Positions 9,002 through 17,541 of a stretch of 64,000 bases of DNA are shown piece after piece. The stretch is from positions 1-64,000 of the forward strand of contig JACPCW010000092.1 of assembly GCA_016184365.1 (NCBI GenBank), written 5' to 3'. Both the position numbers and the translations under genes were made by a program. Source of the DNA: Candidatus Rokuibacteriota bacterium (lineage in GTDB: Bacteria; Methylomirabilota; Methylomirabilia; Rokubacteriales; CSP1-6). The stretch's first letter is position 1. Each line of letters starts with the position of its first letter. The notes under the pieces were generated by a model that saw nothing but the letters and a program-made list of their open reading frames with translations, had not been told where the DNA came from and searched no databases.

Positions 9002-9696
9002 TGGTGGCGAACGTCCTCGGGGTCGTCGTGGCGCGTGGAGGTTCGAAGGGCCTCGCGCGAAAGAACGTCCTGCAGCTCGGCGGGAAGCCGCTCGTCGCGC
9101 ACACGGTGGCCGCTGCGCTCGGCGCGCGCCGGCTCGGCCGCACGATCGTCTCGAGCGACGACCCGGAAATCCTGGCGGCGGCGCGCGCCGCCGGCGGGGT
9201 GGCGCCGTTCGTCCGGCCACGTGAACTCGCAGGCGACCGCTCGAGCACGGTCGACGTCGGGCTACACGCACTGGACTGGCTGGAGAAGCATGAGCGCTAC
9301 GCCGGCGACGTGCTGGTCCTGCTCCCGGCGACCGCGCCGCTCCGGACAGCGCAACACATCGATGACGCCGTCGCACGCCTGCTCGACGACGACACGATCG
9401 ACGCGGTCGTCGCCGTCACGGAGGCCGAGTACCCGCCCTGGTGGATGTTCGTGATCGACGGCGATCGCCTGCGGTGGCTCTTCGCGGAGGGCGCACGCGC
9501 TGATCACCGGCAGGAGCTGCCACGGGCCTTCCGTCCGAACGGCAGCATCTATGCGATCCGCGTCAGCGTGCTGCGGAGGGACCGCACGTACTATCCGCCG
9601 TCGACGGCGCCGTACCTCATGCCGCGCGACAGCTCCGTGAACGTGGACAGCGCCGACGACCTGCGCCTGGCGGAGTGGCTGCTCGCGGCGCGCTGA
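9001..9696 (+). CDS. Acylneuraminate cytidylyltransferase (NeuA-like), copy 2
   Basis: 231 residues; ATG 9001 shares one base with the preceding TGA. VVVARGGSKGLARKNVLQLG, SSDDPE, LLPATAPLRTAQ and the C-terminal NVDSADDLRLAEW are the cytidylyltransferase motifs. It is clearly diverged from the copy at 7164: the QPTCP loop is replaced by PATAP, and an insert with PPWWMFVIDGDRLRWL points to a different sugar pocket. It ends 3 bp before the convergent gene on the minus strand. Together with copy 1 it suggests two activated sugars in the same glycan. Confidence 0.85.
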   Translation: MVANVLGVVVARGGSKGLARKNVLQLGGKPLVAHTVAAALGARRLGRTIVSSDDPEILAAARAAGGVAPFVRPRELAGDRSSTVDVGLHALDWLEKHERYAGDVLVLLPATAPLRTAQHIDDAVARLLDDDTIDAVVAVTEAEYPPWWMFVIDGDRLRWLFAEGARADHRQELPRAFRPNGSIYAIRVSVLRRDRTYYPPSTAPYLMPRDSSVNVDSADDLRLAEWLLAAR

Positions 9697-9699
9697 CGC

Positions 9700-10956
9700 T
9701 CACACGCCTGCGACCAGCGCCTCGATCCTCTCGACGACGCGGAGGCTCGCGCACGTGTCGTCGAAGCCGAGGAACTTCTCGACGTAGCGCCGGCGCGCCT
9801 CAGGGTCGACCCGAAAGTCCGCCAGCGAGCCCGTCGCAAGCGCCGCGATGGCACTGGCGAAGTCGGCGGACCATACCAGGCCGTTCCAGTTCAGCAGCGT
9901 GCCCGGCTGGGCGCCGTACACCTCCGTCAGGACCGTCTGGTTCGTGAACTCGAGGAGGTGCTGCTGGGGAATCCGGACGCTCAACGACGGCACGCCCGCG
10001 AGCGCCGCTTCGAGCACTGCCGCACTCTGGAAGTGGATGCAAAGGTCCGCCACGGCCATGAGCTCGATGGACGTGTAGGGGCACATCGTCTCGTCCTCGA
10101 TCATGCGATCGGCGACGGCGCGCAGGAACGGAGGATCCTCATTCTTCGCGCGCGTTTTGATAAGGAGCGCGGCGCCGGCGCGGTCGGCGAATGCGCGGGT
10201 CGCGTCGACGAGTTGTCGGTAGACATTTCCGCGCGGCGCCTCGCGCAGCCAGGTCCCCAGTCCACGCTTGAGCGCACGCCGCCCCGAGGCATGACGCAGC
10301 GAGCCGATCCCGCGAGCGATGTTGCCCCACACGAGTTCGCGCCACGGGTCGACCGCCATCTTCAGCGACATCAGGACGATGGCCGGCTTGCCATCCGACA
10401 CGCCGTACCGCGCGCGCACGGCCGCGCGGTCGACGTACGCGAGCTGGTCCGTCATCGTGGAACCGCAGGCGGCGCTTCGCGACCAGCGGTCCACGTCGGA
10501 CATGCCAGCGAAGCCGTCGGCCATCAGGCGCCAGTGGAGCGCCCGCTGATCGTCGCTCGTATAGAAAGTGACGTCGACGACGCGGTAGCCGGCCGGAGCG
10601 CTGAGCGCCGTGTCGAACGCATAGTCGAGCGAGCAGAGACGGACACGTGCCGCACGCAGCGCCGGCAGCTCGCGGACGTGGCCGGAACCGACGAGGATCA
10701 TGTACAGCGAGGGTGCGACGAGCGCCTCGACGCCGTGCTCCATGAGCAGCGGCGCGAGCGGCTGGCCGCGCCGGTGCGCGACCCACCGGGCCTGCGGCCA
10801 GCACGCGAGGTCGACGGGCAGGACCATCTCGCCCGGTTTTCGCTCCTCCGGATCCCAGAGGAGCACGACGCGATGTCCGCGCGCGAGTGCGGCCTCGATG
10901 ACAGCGCCGGAGACCTTGAAGAATCCGCGCCGCCATAGGAGAAAGCCGATCGTCAC
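9700..10956 (-). CDS. Surface-carbohydrate GT-B / CDP-glycerol-transferase-like protein
   Basis: 418 residues from GTG 10956, chosen because AGGAGGGG ends 5-6 bases upstream and the protein then begins VTIGFLLWRRGFFKVSGAVI. The C-terminal third has TSIELMAVADLCIHFQS, AAVLEAALAGVPSLSV and a following IPQQHLLEF stretch, the pattern of the nucleotide-sugar or polyol-phosphate binding half of GT-B and TagF-type proteins. Membership in the glycan locus supports a transferase role. It converges with the NeuA-like gene and diverges from a methyltransferase gene 110 bp away. The reaction is unknown. Confidence 0.6.
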   Translation of the reverse strand: MTIGFLLWRRGFFKVSGAVIEAALARGHRVVLLWDPEERKPGEMVLPVDLACWPQARWVAHRRGQPLAPLLMEHGVEALVAPSLYMILVGSGHVRELPALRAARVRLCSLDYAFDTALSAPAGYRVVDVTFYTSDDQRALHWRLMADGFAGMSDVDRWSRSAACGSTMTDQLAYVDRAAVRARYGVSDGKPAIVLMSLKMAVDPWRELVWGNIARGIGSLRHASGRRALKRGLGTWLREAPRGNVYRQLVDATRAFADRAGAALLIKTRAKNEDPPFLRAVADRMIEDETMCPYTSIELMAVADLCIHFQSAAVLEAALAGVPSLSVRIPQQHLLEFTNQTVLTEVYGAQPGTLLNWNGLVWSADFASAIAALATGSLADFRVDPEARRRYVEKFLGFDDTCASLRVVERIEALVAGV

Positions 10957-11066
10957 TCTCGCCCCTCCTGCCGACGCGCGAAAAGCGGCGTATACCTTGA
11001 CGCGTCGGAACGCCGGAGACCACAATAGCCCGCCGCGACGCCAACACGACCCGCGCGCGCTGACGG

Positions 11067-12008
11067 ATGAATCTCTACGACGACGTTCGGCCCGACATCA
11101 CGGCGCTGCTCAAAGAGCAGGACGCGAAACTGTCGGCGGCGGTGTCGGCGCGAAGCGGAGAGGGGCTCGGCATCGCCAACTACATGCTCGAGATCGCACG
11201 CCTCTACACGCTCGGGGCGGCGGTGCGGCTGGGGATCCATCGGCGGCTCGTGTACGCCAACCTGCGCCTCGACTGGTTCCGCGAGTTCCAGGACTACTGG
11301 AGCGGCGAACTCGGCAACCGCCCGATCCACCCCCACGACTTCTATTACCTCTCCGGTGTGTATCGCGAGCGTCTGCAGACGATCGAGTTCCCGCAGCTCG
11401 CGGACCCGCAGCTCGCCTCCGACGAGGGGCACCTGGACGCATGGCGCGACGCGCGGCTCGTGTACTACCTGTTCGCGCACACGTACCGGCTCGCGCTGTC
11501 GCCGCTGCGCGTGCATCCCTACGTCCGTTACATCCCGCGCGGCGGACGTGTCGCGGAGTACGGCTGCGGCGCTGCGCCGATCCTGACGGCGCTCGGGCGT
11601 TACTACCGCCGCCGCGACCTCCAGCTGGTGGGCGCGGACATCCCGCACTTGCTGTTCCACTACGCGCGCTGGAAGTTCCGCAGCTTTCCGTTTATCACCA
11701 TGGTCCCGATCAGCCCCGACAATGACACCCCCCTGTCCGGCCGGTACGACGTCGTCTTTTGCCTCGAGACGCTCGAGCACGTCCCGCGGCCGCTGGCGGT
11801 CCTGCAGCATTTCGCTGAGGTCTTGAAGCCCGGCGGACACCTCGTGTTCGACTACATCCGGTCGGAGGCCAAGGGCCTCGACACCGCGACGGCGCTCCGC
11901 GACCGCATCCCGGCACTCCAGTTCGTGCGTGATCGCTTCGACGTCGTGGCCGGTCGCTTCACGACCGACGGCGAGCACGTCGCGCCCTCGGTCGCGCGCA
12001 AGCGCTGA
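11067..12008 (+). CDS. SAM-dependent class I methyltransferase
   Basis: 313 residues. After about 160 residues of unassigned N-terminal sequence comes a class I methyltransferase core: motif I VAEYGCGAAP, an acidic GADIP in motif II, YDVVFCLETLEHV and LKPGGHLVFDYIRS. Such enzymes transfer a methyl group from S-adenosylmethionine. Standing alone on the plus strand between minus-strand glycan genes, it probably caps or modifies a sugar of the surface glycan, but the acceptor cannot be read from the sequence. The N-terminal extension is longer than in minimal methyltransferases and may bind the acceptor. Confidence 0.75.
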   Translation: MNLYDDVRPDITALLKEQDAKLSAAVSARSGEGLGIANYMLEIARLYTLGAAVRLGIHRRLVYANLRLDWFREFQDYWSGELGNRPIHPHDFYYLSGVYRERLQTIEFPQLADPQLASDEGHLDAWRDARLVYYLFAHTYRLALSPLRVHPYVRYIPRGGRVAEYGCGAAPILTALGRYYRRRDLQLVGADIPHLLFHYARWKFRSFPFITMVPISPDNDTPLSGRYDVVFCLETLEHVPRPLAVLQHFAEVLKPGGHLVFDYIRSEAKGLDTATALRDRIPALQFVRDRFDVVAGRFTTDGEHVAPSVARKR

Positions 12009-12050
12009 GGCGCGCGCTCCGGGCGGAGCCGCCGGCGCGCCGCATGGCGC

Positions 12051-13259
12051 TCAGTCGCCGCCGGCCGGCGTGTCGGCGAAGCGCTTCCGGATCAGCTCTG
12101 GACCGAGCCGCGCGCTGCTCAGGACGTCGACGATCCGTGGCGCCGCGTGACCATCGCCATAGGGATTGGGCATCCCGCGAAGCCTCTTTGCGAACGTGGG
12201 GTCGAGCGCTCGCCGGATGCCGCCGGCAATTGCCGCACGGTCGTAGTCGACGTCGATCACGTTCGCGCCGCGCACGCGGCCCCGCTGCCGCGTGCCGATG
12301 TTCACCACCGGCAGCCCGAACGTCGGCGCCTCGATCAGACCGCTCGAAGAGTTCCCCACCATCGCATCGGCCTCGCGAAGGAGTGAGACATAGACCTCGT
12401 CGCCCAGCGCGCGGACGAGCCGGACCCGCGGCGTGCGGGCCGCGAACATCTCGAGGCGTTCGATAACGGCGCTGCTCGCGGTGTCGGCGCCGGGATACGT
12501 GATGACGATCGTCGCGTCCAAGCCGGCGAGGGCACCGAGCAACTCGTCCGCGTGCCACGCAGTGTCCTCGTACGCCAGCGTCACGGGATGGAACGTCACG
12601 ACGATGGTCGACCCTTCCAGCGTGATCCCGAGCCGCGTCGCGAGCGCGTCTCGCGACACGAAGGGCAAGGTGCTGAACCGGTCGAGGCCCGGCGCACCGG
12701 TGACGTGCACGCGCCATGCTTCCTCCCCGAGCTGACAGATGCGGCGTCCGTACACGTCGGTGCTCGCGAAGTGCAGGTGCGCCAGCTTGGTGATGGCATG
12801 ACGCAGGGAATCGTCGATGGCGCCCTCGCTGAGTTCGCCCCCATGGATGTGGGCGACGGGAATCGTCAGTGGCAGGGCCGCGAGCGCGGCGCTCGCCATC
12901 TCGTAGCGGTCGCCGAACACGACCAGGATGTCGGGTCGCTGTCGCGCGAACGCCTCCGCGAACCCTGCGACACCACGGGCAACCGCCTGTGCGATGCCGA
13001 CGGGCCCGTCGTCATCGCCGAGCGTCGCAATGCGCGCGGCGACCGGCCAACCGTCCGCTTCTACGAGGCGTTCCGTGCGGCCGAAGCGATCGCTGAGGTG
13101 AGCCCCCCCGAGAAAGAGCAGCAGGTCGAGGTCGGTTCGCGCACGGATCTCGGTAAGCACCGGAACGAGGTGACCATAGTCGGAGCGCGCGACGGACACG
13201 ACCCCGATCCGTCGCCGCGCGTAGGCGCTCACCGCCAACACCGCATCGACGCACTTCAT
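12051..13259 (-). CDS. neuC: UDP-GlcNAc 2-epimerase, hydrolysing (NeuC-type)
   Basis: 402 residues. VARSDYGHLVPVLTEI, GGAHLSDRFG, FGDRYEMASAA, HIHGGELSEGAIDD, and GNSSSGLIEAP are characteristic of the NeuC/LegG branch, which converts a UDP-HexNAc to the 2-epimer with release of UDP, the committed step of nonulosonate synthesis. With NeuB and the NeuA-like proteins it completes a minimal route UDP-GlcNAc to ManNAc to Neu5Ac to CMP-Neu5Ac within the window. The start at 13259 lacks an obvious ribosome site; a GTG nine codons on (13232) is the alternative. It lies 28 bp after the YjbQ gene on the same strand. Confidence 0.88.
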   Translation of the reverse strand: MKCVDAVLAVSAYARRRIGVVSVARSDYGHLVPVLTEIRARTDLDLLLFLGGAHLSDRFGRTERLVEADGWPVAARIATLGDDDGPVGIAQAVARGVAGFAEAFARQRPDILVVFGDRYEMASAALAALPLTIPVAHIHGGELSEGAIDDSLRHAITKLAHLHFASTDVYGRRICQLGEEAWRVHVTGAPGLDRFSTLPFVSRDALATRLGITLEGSTIVVTFHPVTLAYEDTAWHADELLGALAGLDATIVITYPGADTASSAVIERLEMFAARTPRVRLVRALGDEVYVSLLREADAMVGNSSSGLIEAPTFGLPVVNIGTRQRGRVRGANVIDVDYDRAAIAGGIRRALDPTFAKRLRGMPNPYGDGHAAPRIVDVLSSARLGPELIRKRFADTPAGGD

Positions 13260-13287
13260 GGCAGCGCGGCCACGCGCGCCGGCCGGG

Positions 13288-13716
13288 CTACTCGCCGATG
13301 ACCTGGACGGTGACCTCCCGGGTCCTCGGCCCGTCGAACTCCGCGAAGATGATCGACTGGAAGCGTCCGAGCGCCAGCTCGCCGTCCTTCACGCCGAGCG
13401 CGATGCTGCGTCCGAGCAGCGCGGAACGGAGGTGGGCGTTGGCGTTGCCGCGCTCGCAGTCCGAATAGCGCGGGTCGTCGTGGCGGTATCCGCCACGCTC
13501 GGGCACGAGCCGCTCGGCCAGCGCCTTGAGATCTTCGATGAGTGCGGCCTGGAACTCGTTGATGAATAATGCACACGTCGTGTGCATCGTGTTCACGAGC
13601 GCAAGCCCCGTCGACACGGGGAACTGCTGGAGGATCTCGCGGACGAGCTTCGTGAGATCGGTGATCTCGGTCCGCTCTTCCGTCGTCACCGTCAGTGAGC
13701 CCTGAAAGACCTTCAT
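13288..13716 (-). CDS. yjbQ: YjbQ/UPF0047 family protein
   Basis: 142 residues from ATG 13716 (MKVFQGSLTVTTEERTEITD). Conserved features of the family are all visible: HTTCALFINE, the DPRYSDCERGNANAHLRSALLG stretch, and GRFQSIIFAEFDGPR near the end. Homologues form trimers with a metal-like His/Asp site and have weak thiamine-phosphate synthase activity in E. coli; the physiological role is unsettled. It precedes neuC by 28 bp on the same strand, perhaps by chance. A longer in-frame ORF reaches 14037, but its extra N-terminal part has no family similarity. Confidence 0.9.
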   Translation of the reverse strand: MKVFQGSLTVTTEERTEITDLTKLVREILQQFPVSTGLALVNTMHTTCALFINEFQAALIEDLKALAERLVPERGGYRHDDPRYSDCERGNANAHLRSALLGRSIALGVKDGELALGRFQSIIFAEFDGPRTREVTVQVIGE

Positions 13717-13862
13717 GCTGTTGTCGTAGCCCCCGGTGCGCAAATTATCAGCAGACGAGCACTGATGCGAACGCACCATCGGTAAACATACTGTCGCCAT
13801 CGCGGGAAAGTCAACGATTACGGCATGCTGACACCGAGCGCAACCGGTCGGCAGGCGTCGAG

Positions 13863-15133
13863 CTAGCTCGCCGGGTCGCCGTATTCGTACGCGCGCCCGC
13901 GGTCGCCGCGCGTGCGCGGATCGAAGCTGCTGGCCGCCGCGAAGAGGTCGAAGCCTTCCTGATAGAGATCGAAGATCCGCTCGCGGGCGAGCCCGCCGTG
14001 CGCGCTCAGGAGCGGCGTGTCGGTGTCCACGAAGCACGACGTGATGTAGCCGCGGCGCGCTTTCATCACGCTGAGCTCGTAGGGCTGAACGTTTCGGCCG
14101 CGCGCGCGAACCACTCGCGCGTCTCGCGCACCGTCGTTTCCGTCTCGGCGGGCAGCCCGATCATCAGGAACGTGTTCGGCATGACGTCGGCCTTCGCGCA
14201 GGCCTCGATGAACCCGAGGTTTCCCGTCGTCGTCGTGTACTTCATGGTGACGTCGAGGATGTCCTGGCTGCCGGACTCGATGCCGGCGCCGACCTCCAGA
14301 CACCCCGCGCGGCGCATGCGCTCGAGCGACCGCATCCCGAGATCCGTGCGGCTGTAGCAGCGCCAGATGACGCCGTAGGCGTCGTGCAGCTCCTGCATGC
14401 GGTCCATGAGCGGCCAGAGCCGCGTCTGCTCCTTGAACGTGAAGACGTCGTCGACGAACAGCAGCGCGCGGAACCCGAGATCCTCGACCAGGTAGCGCAC
14501 CTCGTCCATCACACGGTCGATCGAGTGGAACCTCGGCACGCCGCCCGCGCTCGAGCAGAACTGGCATTTGAACGGGCATTCCCGCGCCGTCATGAGCGTC
14601 GCGGCTTTCCGGCCTTCGATCGGATACCCATAGCGACGGATGTCGATCGCGGCGCGGTCCGGCGCGGGCACCTCGTCGATCGTGCCCCCGGCGGCCGGGA
14701 TCTTCGCGCCTTCGATGATGCGCTGCTCCGGGCGGAGGTCGGCGCGGCGAATCCGTCCTTCGACGACCGCCTGCAGCGTGATCTCGCCCTCGCCCCACAC
14801 GACGAAGTCGAATCCATCGGCGATCGCCTCGCGGCGGCACCGCGGCGCGTTGACGTGCGCGCCGCCGAGCACGACGACGGCCTCCGGTTCGAGCTCGCGG
14901 ATGCGCGCGAGCGCCGCGCGCGCTTTCGGGTACTGCGGCGTCGTCGCCGACACGCCGTACACGTCGAAGCCCGCGGGCAGCGCGTCGATCTCCTCGTGCA
15001 GCACGTGCACGTCGTGCCCGGCGCGCTTGAGCCACGCCGAGAGGTAGAGGATGCCGAGCGGCGTGAAGTCGCGCGGCCCCTGGAGGAAGTCGTCGTACGG
15101 GTCGTAGAGCAGCACGCGGCGGGCGCGACTCAT
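13863..15133 (-). pseudogene. B12-binding radical SAM protein, frameshifted near its 3' end
   Basis: ATG 15133 (MSRARRVLLYDPYDDFLQGP) opens an N-terminal cobalamin-binding domain (LSAWLKRAGHDVHVL, GVSATTPQ, VVLGGAHVNA), followed by the radical SAM cluster motif CPFKCQFCSS and TIM-barrel strands up to IGLPAETETTVRETREWFA. The frame then hits TGA at 14066-14068, while the -1 frame continues with PYELSVMKARRGY and more than 60 plausible residues to 13863. One extra C in the CCC run near 14085 restores a single reading frame of about 423 residues, the family's usual size. It may be an assembly error or a true mutation. It overlaps the GT2 gene by four bases (ATGA). Such proteins often methylate or rearrange unusual substrates. 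Confidence 0.75.
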
Positions 15134-15840
15134 GACCATTCCGGCCGGCGCATCTCGCGCCACAGGCGAACGAGGTCGCGCATCGCGCGGACGATCACCT
15201 TCGGGCGGCTGACCGTCGCCCGCCCTTTCATGCGCGGCTTCATCTCGGAATGGACTTCCACGATGCGGTAGCCGCGGCGGTGCGCCTTGGCGACGACCTC
15301 GGCCGGGAACACGATGCCCGACAGCCGCAGCGGAAGCCGTTCGATCGCGGTCTTGCGGTACACGTGAATCCAGTTCACGTCGCGATACGGCAGCCGGAAC
15401 AGCATGCGGACGGCGCGCGTATAGCACCGCGATCCGAGCCTGAGCCACGGCGAGTAGCCGGCGCGGCCCGTCCGGTACCCGATGACGACGTCCGCCCGAT
15501 CGACCGCGGCGAGGAACGTGCGCGCCTGCTCGCCCGTGATCGGGTTGTCGACGGGTGCCAGGACCAGGAACTCCTGCTTGGCGTTCGCGATGCCGGTGCG
15601 CACGGCCTGGCCCCAGCCGGCGTTCTCCGCGTGATGCACGACGCGGACGCCCGGCAGCGCGTGGCTCAGTGTCTCGGCGATGTCACCGGTGCGGTCCTCG
15701 CTGCCATCGTCGACGATGACGATCTCGAGCGGCGACACGGCCGGCGCGACCGTCTCGACCATCGCGAGGATCGCCTCGGCGAGCGACGCCTCCTCGTTGT
15801 AGGCGGGCACGATGACGCTCAGGCCCGGGTGCGCCGTCAC
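15130..15840 (-). CDS. GT2-family glycosyltransferase (dolichyl-phosphate-sugar synthase-like)
   Basis: 236 residues. VIVPAYNEEASLAEAI, VIVDDGSEDRTGDIA and the later PVDNPIT (the D-x-D-like metal site) define the GT-A fold of family 2. It lacks C-terminal membrane segments, like DPM1-type and undecaprenyl-phosphate sugar synthases. The start overlaps the stop of the fused acyltransferase-aminotransferase by four bases and the end overlaps the radical SAM start, so all are probably one transcript. It may load a sugar onto a polyprenyl phosphate for the GT39-like or other transferases. Confidence 0.8.
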   Translation of the reverse strand: MTAHPGLSVIVPAYNEEASLAEAILAMVETVAPAVSPLEIVIVDDGSEDRTGDIAETLSHALPGVRVVHHAENAGWGQAVRTGIANAKQEFLVLAPVDNPITGEQARTFLAAVDRADVVIGYRTGRAGYSPWLRLGSRCYTRAVRMLFRLPYRDVNWIHVYRKTAIERLPLRLSGIVFPAEVVAKAHRRGYRIVEVHSEMKPRMKGRATVSRPKVIVRAMRDLVRLWREMRRPEWS

Positions 15841-17537
15841 GGCCGGCCGCCGAAGGCGCCGATCGCGTCGACGACGCGCTTGATCTGCTCGGCGCTGATC
15901 TCCGGATACATCGGCAGCGACAGCGCTTCGCTCGCGAGCGCCTCGGTCACCGGAAAGTCGCCGCGGCGATACCCGAGATCGGCGCAGGCGGGCTGCAGAT
16001 GCACCGGCACGGGGTAGTGGATGCCGGTGTGGATGCCGTGCGCGCCGAGGTGCGCACGCAGCGCGTCGCGCTCGCGCACGCGAATCGCGTACACGTGATA
16101 GACGTGCGTGCGGTCAGGCGCGACGCGCGGCCGCTCGACGCCGAGGGATGCGAGCGCCGCGTCGTACAGCGCCGCCGCCTCGCACCGCCGGTCGTTCCAG
16201 CGGTCGAGGCGCCGCAGCTTCAGACGCAGCACGGCCGCGTGCAGCTCGTCGAGACGGCGGTTGTAGCCGAGGACGGCATGCTCGTATTTCGCCGCCTGGC
16301 CGTAGTCCCGGAGACCACGCACGCGCTCGAGCACCTCGGGTCGCCGGCTGACGAGCGCGCCGGCGTCACCGAACGCGCCGAGATTCTTCGACGGGTAGAA
16401 GCTGAACGCCGCCGCGTCGCCGAAGGATCCGACCATCCGACCGCGATACCGCGCGCCGTGCGCCTGACACGCATCTTCGACGACGGCGAGCCCGCGACCG
16501 GCGGCGATGTCGAGAATCGGCGTCATCGACGCCGGCTGTCCGTAGAGATGAACGGGGACGACCGCTTTGGTCCGCGGCGTGATCGCGCGCTCGAGCGCGG
16601 CCGGATCGAGCGTGTACGTCACGGGATCGACGTCGACGAGCACGGGCGTCGCGCCGGTGTAGCGGATCGCGAACGCCGTCGCGATGAACGTGTTCGCCTG
16701 CGTGATGACCTCGTCGCCGGGCCCGACGCCGAGCGCGCGGAGCGCGAGCTCGAGCGCCGACGTGCCGCTGTCGAGTCCGACGGCGCCGCCGCCGCCGCAA
16801 TAGGCCGCGAACTCCTGCTCGAACGCGGCGACCTCAGGGCCGAGGACGTAGCGCCCGCCCTCGACGACGCGCCGGAGCACGTCGAGCACGTCGGGCGACA
16901 GATCGGCGGCGTTCGCGGCGAGATCGACGAACGGGATTGATTTTGCTGGGGGCCCCGACATGGCCCCCAGACCCCCATCGCTCGGACGCGCCCCGGCGAA
17001 GCCGTGGCGCGCCTCGACATCGCGTCCGCACTCCGGACATCTCTCCGGCATCGGGTCGCGCACCGTCGCGCCACAGCGGCAGACGACGCCCTTGACCCGC
17101 GCGGGATTGCCCATGACGAGCGCGTACGGCGGCACGTCACGCGTCACGACGGCGCCGGCGCCGACCATGCTGTAGGCCCCGACCGTGATGCCGGGCGTCA
17201 CGGTCGCGTTCGCGCCGATCGTCGCGCCCTCCGCGATGCGCGTGTGCGCCAGCGTCCAGGGCGCGCGGCTGCGCGGCCGGCGGTCGTTCGTGAGCGTGAC
17301 GTTCGGCCCGATGAAGACGCCGCGCTCGAGCGTCACGCCGTCCCAGACGGACACGCCGTTCTTGATCGTGACCTCGTCGCCGATCACGGCGCCGGCCTCG
17401 ATGTAACAGTGGTCGCCGATGTTGCAATCGCGTCCGATGACGGCGCCGGCGAGCACGTGGACGAAGGCCCAGATGCGCGTGCCGTCGCCGATCGTGTCGG
17501 ACTCGACGAGCGCGGTGGGATGGCGCTGGAACGCCAT
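15837..17537 (-). CDS. Fused WbpD-like acyltransferase and WbpE-like aminotransferase
   Basis: 566 residues. Residues 1-150 are left-handed beta-helix hexapeptide repeats of the WlbB/WbpD acetyltransferase type, ending in a CxC-x11-CxxC zinc ribbon (Cys 153, 155, 167, 170) usual at the end of that family. Residues 177-199 are encoded by the two-hairpin repeat. From about 200 (IPFVDLAAN) to the end is a complete DegT/DnrJ/EryC1 PLP aminotransferase with EDACQAHGA and the PLP lysine K384 in YPSKNLG. WbpD and WbpE are normally separate; they make UDP-2,3-diacetamido uronic acid. ATG 16961 inside the repeat could start the aminotransferase alone. Neighbours are the WbpB-like gene (4 bp upstream) and GT2. 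Confidence 0.8.
   Translation of the reverse strand: MAFQRHPTALVESDTIGDGTRIWAFVHVLAGAVIGRDCNIGDHCYIEAGAVIGDEVTIKNGVSVWDGVTLERGVFIGPNVTLTNDRRPRSRAPWTLAHTRIAEGATIGANATVTPGITVGAYSMVGAGAVVTRDVPPYALVMGNPARVKGVVCRCGATVRDPMPERCPECGRDVEARHGFAGARPSDGGLGAMSGPPAKSIPFVDLAANAADLSPDVLDVLRRVVEGGRYVLGPEVAAFEQEFAAYCGGGGAVGLDSGTSALELALRALGVGPGDEVITQANTFIATAFAIRYTGATPVLVDVDPVTYTLDPAALERAITPRTKAVVPVHLYGQPASMTPILDIAAGRGLAVVEDACQAHGARYRGRMVGSFGDAAAFSFYPSKNLGAFGDAGALVSRRPEVLERVRGLRDYGQAAKYEHAVLGYNRRLDELHAAVLRLKLRRLDRWNDRRCEAAALYDAALASLGVERPRVAPDRTHVYHVYAIRVRERDALRAHLGAHGIHTGIHYPVPVHLQPACADLGYRRGDFPVTEALASEALSLPMYPEISAEQIKRVVDAIGAFGGRP
16945..17018 (+). repeat. Two-hairpin repeat, locus R1 (inside the fused gene)
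   Basis: First hairpin arms GGGGGCC and GGCCCCC with loop CCGACAT at about 16948-16968; second hairpin GCGCCCCGGC-GAA-GCCGTGGCGC at about 16988-17010. The copy is antisense to the fused gene and is translated as the linker (GARPSDGGLGAMSGPP). The inner stem is CGGC/GCCG here but CGGG/CCCG in most other copies, a compensatory change. Confidence 0.85.
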
Positions 17538-17541
17538 GGGC

